NCBI RefSeq assembly: GCF_905397435.1
Contig: NZ_CAJPVI010000029.1
Span: forward strand, 1-64,000
Source of the DNA: Cupriavidus numazuensis
Lineage (GTDB): Bacteria; Pseudomonadota; Gammaproteobacteria; Burkholderiales; Burkholderiaceae
Length of the DNA stretch: 64,000 bases
Direction: 5' to 3'
Position numbers and translations under genes: made by a program. The notes under the pieces are model-generated. The model did no database searches, was not told the origin of the DNA, and was given only the letters and a program-made list of their open reading frames with translations. Each line of letters begins with the position of its first letter. Position 1 is the stretch's first letter. Positions 15,590-24,862 of this stretch are shown here, piece after piece.

Positions 15590-17179
15590 TCAGGCAAATT
15601 CGCTCATCGCGGTAGCACCACTCTCGGCCAGGTACGACGTTCTGCGGCCGCTTCGCACGCCCCAGCGGTAGAACACGAGACCGACCGCGGCAACAGAAGC
15701 CAGATCCCAACCCGGCGGGATGACGCCAATGCCGCCAAACTCCTCCCCGCCCAGAAAGGACATCAGCGCTACGGTGGGCAGGTACAGGATGAACCACCAG
15801 GCCGATTGAAGCTCTGCGCCAAAGCCGCGCCATCCCGCCCTGGCCTGGTAGTACAGGTACAGCGGCAACGCGGCGACCATCAGCACGATGACCTGTCCGG
15901 TCAGTGGCCACCTGGCCCAGTAGAGCACGAGCGTCGCACAGACGAAGGCAAACGGTGCGATCACCGACATACCGCGGATATGCAGGGGCCGCTCGATGTC
16001 GCTGGCGTGTTCGCGCAGCGCCATCAGGCTGACGGGGCCGCTCAGGAACGAGATCACGACGGCGACCGAGATCACGGCAGCCAGCGCGCCCCAGCCGCGG
16101 AAGAAGAACAGGAAGATGAACGATACAGCCAGGTTGAACCACATCGCTTCCCGCGGCACGCCGTAGATAGGATGCGTATTGCCGAAGAGCCGGGGCATGG
16201 TGTCATTGCGCTCCATGGCGTGGATCATGCGCGCGGTGGTGGCCGTGTAGATGGCACCCGTGCCGGACGGGCTGATGAATGCATCCACGTACAGCATCAT
16301 GGCCAGCCAGTTCAGGTTCAAGGCCAGCGCCAGCTCGGCGAACGGGGACGTGAAGTCCAGATGGGACCAGCCCGCGCGAATGCTGTCGGGACTGACCGCG
16401 CCGATAAACGCGACCTGCAGCAACGCATAGATGACCAGCGCGACGAGGATGGAACCCACGACCGCGAACGGGATGCTTCGCGCCGGATTCCGTGCCTCGC
16501 CGGCCAGGCTCACCGGACTCTGGAAGCCGTTGAAGCTGAACACGATACCGCTCGTGGCCACTGCGGTCAGGACCGCCGACCAGCCATAGGGAGCAAATGC
16601 CGCACCGGTGCCAATCGCAAAGTTCTCGGTATGGAATCCGCCCCACACCAGGCCAGCTACGGTCAAGGCCGGCACCGCAATCTTGAAGACCGTGATGGCT
16701 GAGTTCGTCTTCACGAAGAGCTTCACGCCCCAGTAGTTCAGCAGGAAGTACACGACCACGAGCGCAGCGCTGGCCACCAGGCCCGGCGATGTCAACTCGC
16801 CTTTGGCCATCAGCCCTTGCGCCCAGGGGTACGGCCACGACGCCATGTACTGCACGGACGCGATGGCTTCAATCGGGATGACCGAGACGATCGAAATCCA
16901 GTTGGCCCATGCACTGACAAAGCCGACGAGCGAACCGTGGGAATAGCGCGCGTAGCGAACCATGCCGCCGGATTCCGGGAACATGGCGCCAAGTTCCGCG
17001 TAGGTCAGCGCGATGGCCAGAATGACCACCGCGCCAATCACCCACGCCAGGATGGCCGCGGGGCCGGCAATCTTCGCGGTGTGCCACGCTCCGAACAGCC
17101 AGCCGGAGCCGATGATCGAGCCGAGCCCTGTGAACATCAGGGAAATAGGCCCGATACTGCGCTTCTGTGTCGAACTCAT
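15590..17179 (-). CDS. APC-superfamily amino-acid permease
   Basis: A 529-residue inner-membrane transporter with about 12 hydrophobic segments. The first is the conserved GLGSIIGSGWLFG of the amino acid/polyamine/organocation family, and the sixth region contains GIVFSFNGFQSPV. The ATG at 17179 is preceded by GGAGACAAC, as seen at several genes here, and was preferred to upstream starts at 17191 and 17206. It lies 106 bp downstream of the PLP lyase and probably imports the amino acid that lyase degrades. The glutamate/aspartate-type YjeM/XasA branch is possible. Confidence 0.9.
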   Translation of the reverse strand: MSSTQKRSIGPISLMFTGLGSIIGSGWLFGAWHTAKIAGPAAILAWVIGAVVILAIALTYAELGAMFPESGGMVRYARYSHGSLVGFVSAWANWISIVSVIPIEAIASVQYMASWPYPWAQGLMAKGELTSPGLVASAALVVVYFLLNYWGVKLFVKTNSAITVFKIAVPALTVAGLVWGGFHTENFAIGTGAAFAPYGWSAVLTAVATSGIVFSFNGFQSPVSLAGEARNPARSIPFAVVGSILVALVIYALLQVAFIGAVSPDSIRAGWSHLDFTSPFAELALALNLNWLAMMLYVDAFISPSGTGAIYTATTARMIHAMERNDTMPRLFGNTHPIYGVPREAMWFNLAVSFIFLFFFRGWGALAAVISVAVVISFLSGPVSLMALREHASDIERPLHIRGMSVIAPFAFVCATLVLYWARWPLTGQVIVLMVAALPLYLYYQARAGWRGFGAELQSAWWFILYLPTVALMSFLGGEEFGGIGVIPPGWDLASVAAVGLVFYRWGVRSGRRTSYLAESGATAMSEFA

Positions 17180-17285
17180 TGTTGTCTCCATGTCGTAGGG
17201 GCGCACGTCTCCCCGACGATGAGGAAGGCCTCATCGTCGCGGTGGTGCGCTTCTAGGTGGTGCGTAAGGCGGGGTGCGGGTTGAA

Positions 17286-18539
17286 TCAGCGCGCGAGCCA
17301 GGCAGCCTGGCGCGCGAGCACGGATTCGTGCGGCTCGCCTACCAGTTGCCGGTAGACGGACGGTGCCGTCGCGCCTTCGGTGTTGATGACCAGCACATGG
17401 GAACTGGCGTCAAGTCCCGTCTCTGCCGACAGTGCCTCGTTCGCGCGAAGAACGGCCAGCCCGGCCATGCCGGCTGCACCGGATTCGCCAGCCACGACGG
17501 GAACATCGTCGCGTTGCTTGCCAGCCAGCTGATGCATGGCAGTGACGGCGTCGTCATCGGAAATCGTCATGAAGACGTCGACGCTGTTCTCAAGAAAGCG
17601 CCAGGCCAGTGGCGAGGTTTCACCGCAGGCGAGCCCGGCCATCACGGAATCGACGGAACCTGTCGCGGCGGCTGCGCGTCCTTGCAGCGCGCTTTGATAC
17701 AGGCAATCCGCCTGCACCGGCTCCACCACGATGAACGTTGGCCGGTGCTCGCCAAAAAACTCCCAGAAGTAGCTCGCGATGCCCGCTGCCAGCCCGCCCA
17801 CACCGCCTTGCAGCAAGACATGCGTGTACGGACACGGCTGGCCGGGAGCCACGTTCCCCTGCGCAAGGATCTCTGCCGCAATGGCGCCATAGCCTTGCAT
17901 CACGTCACGCGGAATGTCCTGATAGCCCTCGTACGAGGTATCCGAGACCACCGTCCAATTGTTCTCCGCAGCCAGGCGTGCCGCTTCCGCGACCGATTCG
18001 TCGTAGTTGCCGGCAATACGCACAATCCTTGCACCATAGGCAGCGATCGCTTCCTCGCGTTCCTGGCTCACATTGGCGTGCAGCACGATCACGCATTGGC
18101 AGCCAAACGACCGGGCTGCCGCGGCGAGCGCGCGGCCATGGTTGCCGTCGGTCGCGCTGATGACCGTGAAATCCTTCAGCAAGTTGGCATACTTCCCGTC
18201 GATCAGCGCCAGCGCATCCAGATTGCGCTCGGGGAACATCCGGAGAATCAGGCGAACCAGCGCAATCGGCGCACCAAGTGCCTTGAAGCTGCCAAGCGGA
18301 GAGCGCACGGATTCGTCCTTCACGCTCAACCGGGCGATGTTCAGGCTCGCCGCCAGCGCGGGAAGCTCGCGCAACGGCGTTGGCCCGGCAGTCAGCTGGT
18401 CCCAATGAGACAGCCATGTCCGGCTGCGCTCGGCTTGCTCGATGCTCATGATCGAGCGAAGCTCGGCAGGATACGAAGCCCGACGGGCAAGAGGATTCTT
18501 TGTCAGCATGGGTAAGTCCGGTATCGATGGAATGGTCAC
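17286..18539 (-). CDS. Diaminopropionate ammonia-lyase-like PLP enzyme
   Basis: A 417-residue fold-type II PLP enzyme. The Schiff-base lysine lies in SPLGSFKALG, and the phosphate-binding glycine loop is LLQGGVGGLAAG. The ATDGNHGRAL segment and the overall sequence fit diaminopropionate ammonia-lyase (DpaL/YgeX), which releases two ammonia from 2,3-diaminopropionate to give pyruvate and also acts on D-serine. The GTG at 18539 overlaps the upstream TGA as GTGA, suggesting translational coupling; an ATG at 18509 is the alternative. It lies between a carbamoyl-amino-acid hydrolase and an APC permease. Confidence 0.85.
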   Translation of the reverse strand: MTIPSIPDLPMLTKNPLARRASYPAELRSIMSIEQAERSRTWLSHWDQLTAGPTPLRELPALAASLNIARLSVKDESVRSPLGSFKALGAPIALVRLILRMFPERNLDALALIDGKYANLLKDFTVISATDGNHGRALAAAARSFGCQCVIVLHANVSQEREEAIAAYGARIVRIAGNYDESVAEAARLAAENNWTVVSDTSYEGYQDIPRDVMQGYGAIAAEILAQGNVAPGQPCPYTHVLLQGGVGGLAAGIASYFWEFFGEHRPTFIVVEPVQADCLYQSALQGRAAAATGSVDSVMAGLACGETSPLAWRFLENSVDVFMTISDDDAVTAMHQLAGKQRDDVPVVAGESGAAGMAGLAVLRANEALSAETGLDASSHVLVINTEGATAPSVYRQLVGEPHESVLARQAAWLAR

Positions 18540-19807
18540 GCCTGCGATTGGCCGAGGCGGTTGAGGACGACGTCGAGCAGCAGTTCCGCGCCCATGACGA
18601 GTTGATCGTCATCGGTATGCTCGCGCGGGTTATGGCTGATGCCTCCCTTGCTCGGGACGAAGATCATTGCTGCGGGAGCGATGCGGGCAATCATCTGGGC
18701 GTCGTGGCCGGCGCCGGATGTCATGCGCCGGTTGGTAAAGCCGAACCGCTTTGCCGACGCCTCGATGGCGGCCACGAGATCCGCGTCGAATACGACCGGC
18801 TCGAAGCGCGCGAGGCGCTCGGTGGTCACCTTCACGCCTTCGCGCTGCGCTATTTCCTCCAGGAAACCGGCAAGGCGCTGCTCGGCTTGCTTCAGTCTTT
18901 GCTCGTCCGGGTCGCGCAGGTCGATGGTCAGGGTGGCGCGGCGCGGGATGACGTTGATGACGTTTGGCTGCACACTGAGGCACCCCACGGTGGCCAGCGT
19001 TGTGCCGCCGGAACTCAGCGCCAGCTCGCGCAGGAACGTCACGATGGATGCCGCGACCAGCCCTGCGTCGTGCCGCAGATGCGTCGGCGTCGTCCCGGCG
19101 TGGTTGGCATTGCCCTGGATGTTGACCTGCTGCCACGAGATGCCTTGCAGGTTCTCGACCACACCAATCTGGACGCCCTCGGCTTCCAGAATCGGTCCCT
19201 GCTCGATATGCAGTTCGACGTACTCGTGCGGCACGATCGCGCCAGGCTCCATGTCTCCCGCGTAGCCAATGCGCGCCAGTTCGTCCCCGAGCCGCGTTCC
19301 GTCCGTACCGGTTGTGTCCAGCGCGGCTTCGACGCGGAGACCACCCGCGTAAACGAGCGAGCCCATCATGTCGGGCTGATATCGGATGCCTTCCTCATTC
19401 GTGAAAGCGCCGACCATGATGGTACGCGCCGGTACGACGCCAGCCTCCCGATATGCGCGCGCCACAGCCAGTCCCGCCAGTACGCCATAGCAGCCATCCA
19501 GCGCGCCTGCGTTCGTCACCGTGTCGATGTGCGATCCCATCATGAACGGCGCCTGGGTACCGTCGTCGCGATCGGAGCGCAGCACACCGAACACGTTGCC
19601 GATGCGGTCGACGACGACTTCGAGTTCCAGCTCGCGCATCCACCGGACAACGAGGTCGCGGCCTGTCTTCTCGTCGTCGGTCAGTGCGATGCGGGTGCGG
19701 CCGCCGGCGTCCGGATCTGCGCCGACTTCACCAAGCTCCCTGAGCTGGCGAAGCAAGGTGGCGCCGTCCAGCCGCGGGCGGCGCTCATTGGTTGGGGTGT
19801 GTGACAT
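18536..19807 (-). CDS. N-carbamoyl-L-amino-acid hydrolase/allantoate amidohydrolase family (M20)
   Basis: A 423-residue Zn-dependent hydrolase. Family motifs are GSHIDTVTNAGALDG, TNEEGIRY and SGAGHDAQMIA. It removes carbamoyl or ureido groups from N-carbamoyl amino acids or allantoate. Of three nearby ATGs (19819, 19813, 19807), the last has GGAG six bases upstream and was chosen. Its product could feed the PLP lyase encoded by the overlapping next gene, for example N-carbamoyl-diaminopropionate giving diaminopropionate. That link is inference from the coupling. Confidence 0.88.
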   Translation of the reverse strand: MSHTPTNERRPRLDGATLLRQLRELGEVGADPDAGGRTRIALTDDEKTGRDLVVRWMRELELEVVVDRIGNVFGVLRSDRDDGTQAPFMMGSHIDTVTNAGALDGCYGVLAGLAVARAYREAGVVPARTIMVGAFTNEEGIRYQPDMMGSLVYAGGLRVEAALDTTGTDGTRLGDELARIGYAGDMEPGAIVPHEYVELHIEQGPILEAEGVQIGVVENLQGISWQQVNIQGNANHAGTTPTHLRHDAGLVAASIVTFLRELALSSGGTTLATVGCLSVQPNVINVIPRRATLTIDLRDPDEQRLKQAEQRLAGFLEEIAQREGVKVTTERLARFEPVVFDADLVAAIEASAKRFGFTNRRMTSGAGHDAQMIARIAPAAMIFVPSKGGISHNPREHTDDDQLVMGAELLLDVVLNRLGQSQA

Positions 19808-20358
19808 CAGCATCTCCATTTATCTCTCGCTCCGTGACTGGCATCTCGGCTCGTGGCCGGCGCAGACGCGGAATGGATGTCTGGAATGCTAGAGGGTTGT
19901 GGTGCAACGGGCGCCCGATTTGGGGCGCAGCGATGCAACAACGATGCGTTGTCGTCCCGAAGCGGCTACGGCGCACGTTCAGGAGCGTGATGTGCCGCAG
20001 CCGCTTCCTCGAACAACCAATCCCGAAAGGCCGTCAACCTCGGCAGATCGTCCGCCGGCGAAGCCGTCGGCGCCATGACGCTGCGCGAGTGCGACGCTCT
20101 CCCTCCACGCCGTAGATAGAGAACAACGGTATCGCCGCCCGAGAACGCTCGCCGGCATTCCCGCACACCACCACGGTGTCGGCAATCGCGAACACCGACG
20201 TTCGTGCCTTTCGATTTGTCCGCAGCCCTCCCCCTCGCTACATTGCAACGGACGGAGGCTGTTCGACCCGGACAGTCCTTCACGGCGCGGCTCAACCGCG
20301 CATCGAACTGCGCCGCCGCGGATAGCGGCCGGCAACAATCCAAATATCGGAGGGACCT
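19808..20358. other. 550-bp region between hydrolase and nitronate monooxygenase
   Basis: There is no intact gene. The left half contains a degraded LysR tail listed separately. The right half (20115-20358) shows no recognisable motif and must carry the promoters of the two divergent genes. Confidence 0.5.
19966..20115 (-). pseudogene. Remnant of a LysR-family regulator C-terminus
   Basis: On the minus strand one frame ends LPRLTAFRDWLFEEAAA before a TAG at 19966. This is the characteristic C-terminus of GcvA-type LysR regulators. A second frame just upstream reads ESVALAQRHGADGFAGG, close to the VALARR...DDLAAG segment that normally precedes that end. The two pieces are in different frames and closer together than in an intact protein. 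No LysR DNA-binding domain follows upstream, because the nitronate monooxygenase gene begins at 20359. It looks like a decayed or truncated regulator of that gene. Confidence 0.45.
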
Positions 20359-21444
20359 GTGTCTACCTTGAAGACGCCGCTGTGCGACCTGCTCAATATC
20401 GAATACCCCATCCTCCAGGCCGGCATGGGCGGCGTGGCGTTCGGCCCGCTGGCGGCCGCCGTCTCGGAAGCGGGTGGTCTGGGAACCATCGCCGCCATCT
20501 CGCCGACGCCGGAACGCGTCGAACAGGAAATCAAGCTCGCGCGCAGCCTGACGAAGAAGCCGATCTGCGTCGACATCGGCTTTCCCCTGCGTGCCCCGAA
20601 AGAGAAGTCCGACGTCAACCTGCCGGAGTTGCCCGGTCCACTCAAGCAGCTGCAACAGGAAATCGAGGCACTCGGTGTCGAGGTCAAACCGACCGACGAC
20701 CAGGCCATGAGCATTGACGATGCGCGCGCCAAGCTGGAAATCTGCTTCAAGCACGGCGTGGAAGTGATCGCATGCGCGCTCGGCACGCCGAAATGGGTCG
20801 TCGAGGAATGCCATGCGCGCGGCGTGAAGGTGATCAGCCTCGTGGGCCGTGCCTCGCACGCCGCGTCGGCGATTCGTGCGGGCACCGACATCGTCGTAGT
20901 CCAGGGCACGGAAGGCGGTGGTCATACCGGTGATGTGGGCCTCATTACGCTGCTGGCCGAAGTGCTGGAGTTCTCGACTGTTCCGGTGGTTGCGGCCGGC
21001 GGCATCGTCAATGGCTCCCAGATTGCAGGCGTGCTGACGCAAGGCGCGCAAGGCGTGTGGGTCGGCACGCGCTTCATTGCCACGCACGAGTCGAGCGTCG
21101 GGCCGAACTACAAGTCATCGCTGGTCGAGGCGGAGAACGACAGCACCATCCGCTCGCTGCTGTTCGATGGCCTCTATGTCCGCCAGCTGCAGAACCGCTT
21201 CACCGAGGTGTGGGAAGGCCACGAGAACGAACTGCAACCGTATCCGATCCAGCGCATCGTCGTCGCGCCGGCACGCTTCGCCGCAGCGGCAGCCGACCTG
21301 AAGGATCATCAGCCGCTGCCCGCCGGGCAAGGCTCGGGGTTGATCCACGACCTGCTGCCAGCCGGCGCGGTCCTGCATCGTCTGGTCGAGGAGACCGTGA
21401 CGGCGCTCAGGCAGTCGCGCGATCGCATCGGGCTGGCGGCCTGA
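20359..21444 (+). CDS. Nitronate monooxygenase (2-nitropropane dioxygenase family)
   Basis: A 361-residue FMN-dependent TIM-barrel enzyme that oxidises nitronates to carbonyls and nitrite. The FMN-binding opening IEYPILQAGMGGVAFG, the QGTEGGGHTGD loop with the catalytic-type histidine and the VAAGGI and GVWVGTRF phosphate loops are all present. The start is a GTG preceded by GGAGGG, giving MSTLKTPLC. There is no obvious nitro-compound operon around it. A LysR remnant lies upstream and an IclR gene lies 92 bp downstream. Confidence 0.92.
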   Translation: MSTLKTPLCDLLNIEYPILQAGMGGVAFGPLAAAVSEAGGLGTIAAISPTPERVEQEIKLARSLTKKPICVDIGFPLRAPKEKSDVNLPELPGPLKQLQQEIEALGVEVKPTDDQAMSIDDARAKLEICFKHGVEVIACALGTPKWVVEECHARGVKVISLVGRASHAASAIRAGTDIVVVQGTEGGGHTGDVGLITLLAEVLEFSTVPVVAAGGIVNGSQIAGVLTQGAQGVWVGTRFIATHESSVGPNYKSSLVEAENDSTIRSLLFDGLYVRQLQNRFTEVWEGHENELQPYPIQRIVVAPARFAAAAADLKDHQPLPAGQGSGLIHDLLPAGAVLHRLVEETVTALRQSRDRIGLAA

Positions 21445-21536
21445 CAGTCGTGTGATGCATCGGGGCTTGTCTCGCTCTTCGCTGTGTGGACGATGCCCCG
21501 GATTTTGAACAGGTCATGCCGGCCGGGAGGATGGCG

Positions 21537-22364
21537 ATGCTGACAGAGTTCTGTTCCACAGGCGCTCCGGCGCCTGTTTCCCGTTCTACACCCGCTGCGC
21601 CCGTGATACAGACGCTGGATCGCGGCCTCGAGGTCCTGCGCGCGTTCCGCGCCGAGCGTACGCCGATGACGAACGCCGAGCTGGTCCGGCGCACCGGCCT
21701 GCCGAAAGCCACCGTCTCGCGGATGACCACAACGCTGGTCGCACTCGGCTTTCTCCGGCGCGTGGGCGGAGGTCCCCGATTTGCACTGGCAACCGGCGCC
21801 CATCGCATCGGCCAGACCTATATCGAATCGAGCCCGGTCGCACGGTGCGTAACGCCATTCATGCAGGCGCTGGCCGACCGCCTCCGCGTCTCCGTCTCGC
21901 TGGCCATACCGGATCGGCTCGACATGCTCTACGTCGCGCAATGCACGAGCGCGCGGATCGCCACGCTTCGCATCGGCGTTGGCTCCTTGCTGCCGATGGG
22001 CTGGACTGCGAGCGGCCGCGCATGGCTCTCTGGCCTTCAGGCCGAAGTGCAGGCACGCTACATCGCTTCTCTCCGGCAATCGGCAGGACCGCGCGCCGAT
22101 AACATGGAGCAAGGCATTCGGGCTGCCTTCGACGAATTGAAGGCTACCGGTGTCTGCACGTCGTTCGGCAATTTCCAGCGTGGCGCATTTGGCATTGCGA
22201 TACCGGTCACGGTGGGTCGTTCCGACACGCTGATGGCGCTCGCCTGCGGCGCGGTCGATCCGCAAGCCGACACTGCGGCCATCGCGTCGCGAATCGCGCC
22301 AGAACTGGTCGCTGCGTCAAAGGCGCTGGTCGACCTGTTGCGCGATGTCGACGCGCAGCCGTAG
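21537..22364 (+). CDS. IclR-family transcriptional regulator
   Basis: A 275-residue IclR protein. The winged helix covers about residues 25-90 (TNAELVRRTGLPKATVSRM) and an IclR effector domain with the usual WTASGRAWL segment follows. The ATG at 21537 has GGGAGG at the right distance; upstream GTG/ATG starts would add 6-17 residues. It runs in the same direction as the nitronate monooxygenase and converges with another IclR gene, the stops being 28 bp apart. The target is unknown. Confidence 0.9.
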   Translation: MLTEFCSTGAPAPVSRSTPAAPVIQTLDRGLEVLRAFRAERTPMTNAELVRRTGLPKATVSRMTTTLVALGFLRRVGGGPRFALATGAHRIGQTYIESSPVARCVTPFMQALADRLRVSVSLAIPDRLDMLYVAQCTSARIATLRIGVGSLLPMGWTASGRAWLSGLQAEVQARYIASLRQSAGPRADNMEQGIRAAFDELKATGVCTSFGNFQRGAFGIAIPVTVGRSDTLMALACGAVDPQADTAAIASRIAPELVAASKALVDLLRDVDAQP

Positions 22365-22392
22365 ACGGAAAACGCCCACTCTGCCGGCAGCG

Positions 22393-23163
22393 CTACGCTT
22401 CCCACCGCTCCCGCAGCGCTTCCGCCATCGCTATCAACCGCGGCGCCAGCTCACGCTCGATCCTGCTGCGCGCCATGCGCGCGCTGCGACCGATGCAGGC
22501 CAGCGCGACCGGTGGCAGGCCGGGAACACATACCGGCACCGCGAGCAATACGAGCCCAGGTTTGTCGATGATCGCCGACACGCAATAGCCGGCGTTGTGC
22601 AACTGCGAAATGCCAGCGGCAATGCGCCGGCGCCGAGACGGCCAGTCGTTGCCGCTCTTGCGTTCCACGTTACCGAGCAGATAGAAGCGCTCGGACTCGG
22701 GCAGCGCGGCCAGCAGCGCCCAGCCCATCGGTCCCGCGCATAACGGCATACGCACGCCGGCCGACAGCCCCGGGTCAAGCAAGGCATGCGCGCCGACCTG
22801 CGCATCGAGCACCGTCACATCGAGTTTGTCCCGTGCACCCAGCACGACGCAGGTATCGGTCGCCTCGGCGAACGCTTGCATCGGGACGCGGGCGGTGCTC
22901 ACCATGTCCGTCGGCATGATGGCCGCATAGCCCAGCGATAACGCACCGGCAGCAAGGCGGCACTTCTTGTGGATGGGATCACGATGGAGATACGCGAGCG
23001 AAACCAGCGACTGGACGATGCGTGCGACCGTAGGGACCGGGATGCCGGTCAATGCCGCAAGGTCGCGATTGGTCATCCAGTGACGGTCCGCGGTGAACGC
23101 ACCGAGCACCGCCAGTGCCCGCGCAAGGGGGACGATGCGGATGTCTGGGGAATCGTCCGGCAT
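22393..23163 (-). CDS. IclR-family transcriptional regulator
   Basis: A 256-residue IclR regulator of the PcaU/PobR-like group. The winged helix includes TNRDLAALTGIPVPTVARIV; the effector domain includes DTCVVLGARDKLDVTVLD. It is clearly related to the IclR at 40779 (both have VPLARxLAVLxAF, GIPxxTVAR and ERxYLxGNVERK-like segments). The frame is open to 23451 but the ATG at 23163 gives the family length. It lies directly downstream of an aldehyde dehydrogenase on the same strand and may regulate that gene and the CoA-transferase. Confidence 0.9.
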   Translation of the reverse strand: MPDDSPDIRIVPLARALAVLGAFTADRHWMTNRDLAALTGIPVPTVARIVQSLVSLAYLHRDPIHKKCRLAAGALSLGYAAIMPTDMVSTARVPMQAFAEATDTCVVLGARDKLDVTVLDAQVGAHALLDPGLSAGVRMPLCAGPMGWALLAALPESERFYLLGNVERKSGNDWPSRRRRIAAGISQLHNAGYCVSAIIDKPGLVLLAVPVCVPGLPPVALACIGRSARMARSRIERELAPRLIAMAEALRERWEA

Positions 23164-23246
23164 GGTTGCCTCACGTGGCTGCCGAAAGCGCGGATACCAG
23201 CGCAAACCGGCAGTCGTCGGATCAGTGCTGAGCGCTGGCCAGGCGT

Positions 23247-24746
23247 TCAGGCGTCGAGGTTGAAACTGATCGTCTTGAGTTCCGTGAAGGCCTCGATGGT
23301 CGGCCATCCGCCTTCGCGCCCGAGGCCGGAACGCTTCACGCCGCCCATCGGGGCATTTGGAATACTCGCGTAGCCGTTGATGCCGACCGAACCACTGCGG
23401 ACCGCGCGCGCCACGCGCAACGCGCGGCTCACGTCGGTCGTATAGACGCAACCGGCGAGACCGTACTCGCTGTCGTTCGCGATCCTGATTGCTTGCTCTT
23501 CGGTCTCGAACGGAATGACGCTGAGCACCGGGCCGAAGATTTCCTCCCGCGCAATCGTCATGCCGTTGTCGACACCGGCGAATAACGCAGCGTTGATCCA
23601 GTTGCCGTTGGCGAGTTCTCCACCCGGCGTATCGCCGCCGAACATCAGGCGTGCGCCTTCAGCCTTGCCGCTTTCGACGTAGCCGAGAATGCGAGACACC
23701 TGCCGCTTCGAAATGATCGGCGCGGAAGTCGTCTCGGGGTCGAACGGATTGCCGAACCGGACCTTCCTGACCTGCTCGCCGGCGTGGTACAGGAATTCGT
23801 CGAGGATCGAGACATGCACGACCGCGCGGGACGGTGTCGAGCAGACCTGGCCGGACAGGAATGTCGAGCACAGGCCCATCAGCGACGCCGCCGTGGTGGC
23901 GACACTGCGCGTATCGGGGAACACCAGTGCAGCGCTCTTGCCGCCGAGCTCGAGCGAAAGCCGCTTCATGTTGGCGCCGCTCGCCATCAGGATCCGCTCG
24001 CCGGTTGCCGCGCTGCCGGTGAAGGTCACCTTGTCGACACCGGGGTGCGACGACAGCGCAGCGCCCGTCTCGGGGCCGCCGGTCACGAAGTTGAACACAC
24101 CGGGCGGCAGGTCGCTCTCCGCGACGATCTCCGCGAACCTGCGCGCGGCGAGATTCGTGTACTCGGAAGGCTTTACCACCACCGTGCAGCCGCAAGCGAG
24201 CGCCGGTGCCACCTTCATCGAGAACATCAGCAGCGGCGCATTCCACGCGAGCACCGCACCGACCACGCCGACCGGCTCCCGGAAGCTCATGTAGTGCATG
24301 TTCGACGCACTGGAGAACTGCGGATAGGTTTCGCCGTTGATCTTGTCGGCCCAGCCTGCGTAGTGATCGAACACGTCCGCCGCGGCCTTGGCCGAGACGC
24401 GGGTGTTGCGGCTGAAGTGAAACGGAATGCCGTTATCGAGCGTCTGCAGCTTCGCGAGTTCGAGCTCCGATTCATACAGCCGGTCGATGATTCGCTGCAG
24501 CATCCGCTTGCGGTCCTGCGCCGGCATGCGCGGCCACGGGCCTTCGTCGAATGCGCGCCTTGCCGCCTTCACGGCCAGATCGACACCACGCGCGCCCGCA
24601 TCGGCGAACGTGGTCATGACTTCATTGGTGGCGGGGTGGATCTGGTCGAAGCGCGCCCCCTCCCACCCATGCCAGGCACCATCGATGAACAGGTTGCCGG
24701 GGCGGACTTGCAGTTCATCCCGAACCGGGATCAGGCTGAAGGACAT
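23247..24746 (-). CDS. Aldehyde dehydrogenase (PhdB/betaine-aldehyde type)
   Basis: A 499-residue NAD-dependent aldehyde dehydrogenase. The cofactor/active-site motifs VKPSEYTNLAARRF, FTGSAATGERI, LELGGKSAAL (general base) and SGQVCSTPSR (nucleophilic Cys) are intact. It is closer in length and motifs to class I/II enzymes than to the Sad-type enzymes at 4977. It is flanked by a CoA-transferase upstream and an IclR gene downstream, all minus strand, so it probably oxidises an aldehyde intermediate before CoA activation. The substrate is not readable. Confidence 0.92.
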   Translation of the reverse strand: MSFSLIPVRDELQVRPGNLFIDGAWHGWEGARFDQIHPATNEVMTTFADAGARGVDLAVKAARRAFDEGPWPRMPAQDRKRMLQRIIDRLYESELELAKLQTLDNGIPFHFSRNTRVSAKAAADVFDHYAGWADKINGETYPQFSSASNMHYMSFREPVGVVGAVLAWNAPLLMFSMKVAPALACGCTVVVKPSEYTNLAARRFAEIVAESDLPPGVFNFVTGGPETGAALSSHPGVDKVTFTGSAATGERILMASGANMKRLSLELGGKSAALVFPDTRSVATTAASLMGLCSTFLSGQVCSTPSRAVVHVSILDEFLYHAGEQVRKVRFGNPFDPETTSAPIISKRQVSRILGYVESGKAEGARLMFGGDTPGGELANGNWINAALFAGVDNGMTIAREEIFGPVLSVIPFETEEQAIRIANDSEYGLAGCVYTTDVSRALRVARAVRSGSVGINGYASIPNAPMGGVKRSGLGREGGWPTIEAFTELKTISFNLDA

Positions 24747-24862
24747 CGCATCGTCTCCGATCTTGTGGTTTTCGTCGATGCTAGCGGACCACCGGCCGTG
24801 CTCTCAAGTTCTCGCTTGCGATCCCCCTGTTCGCCTGCCGCGACACCAGCCTGCGTCGCCCG

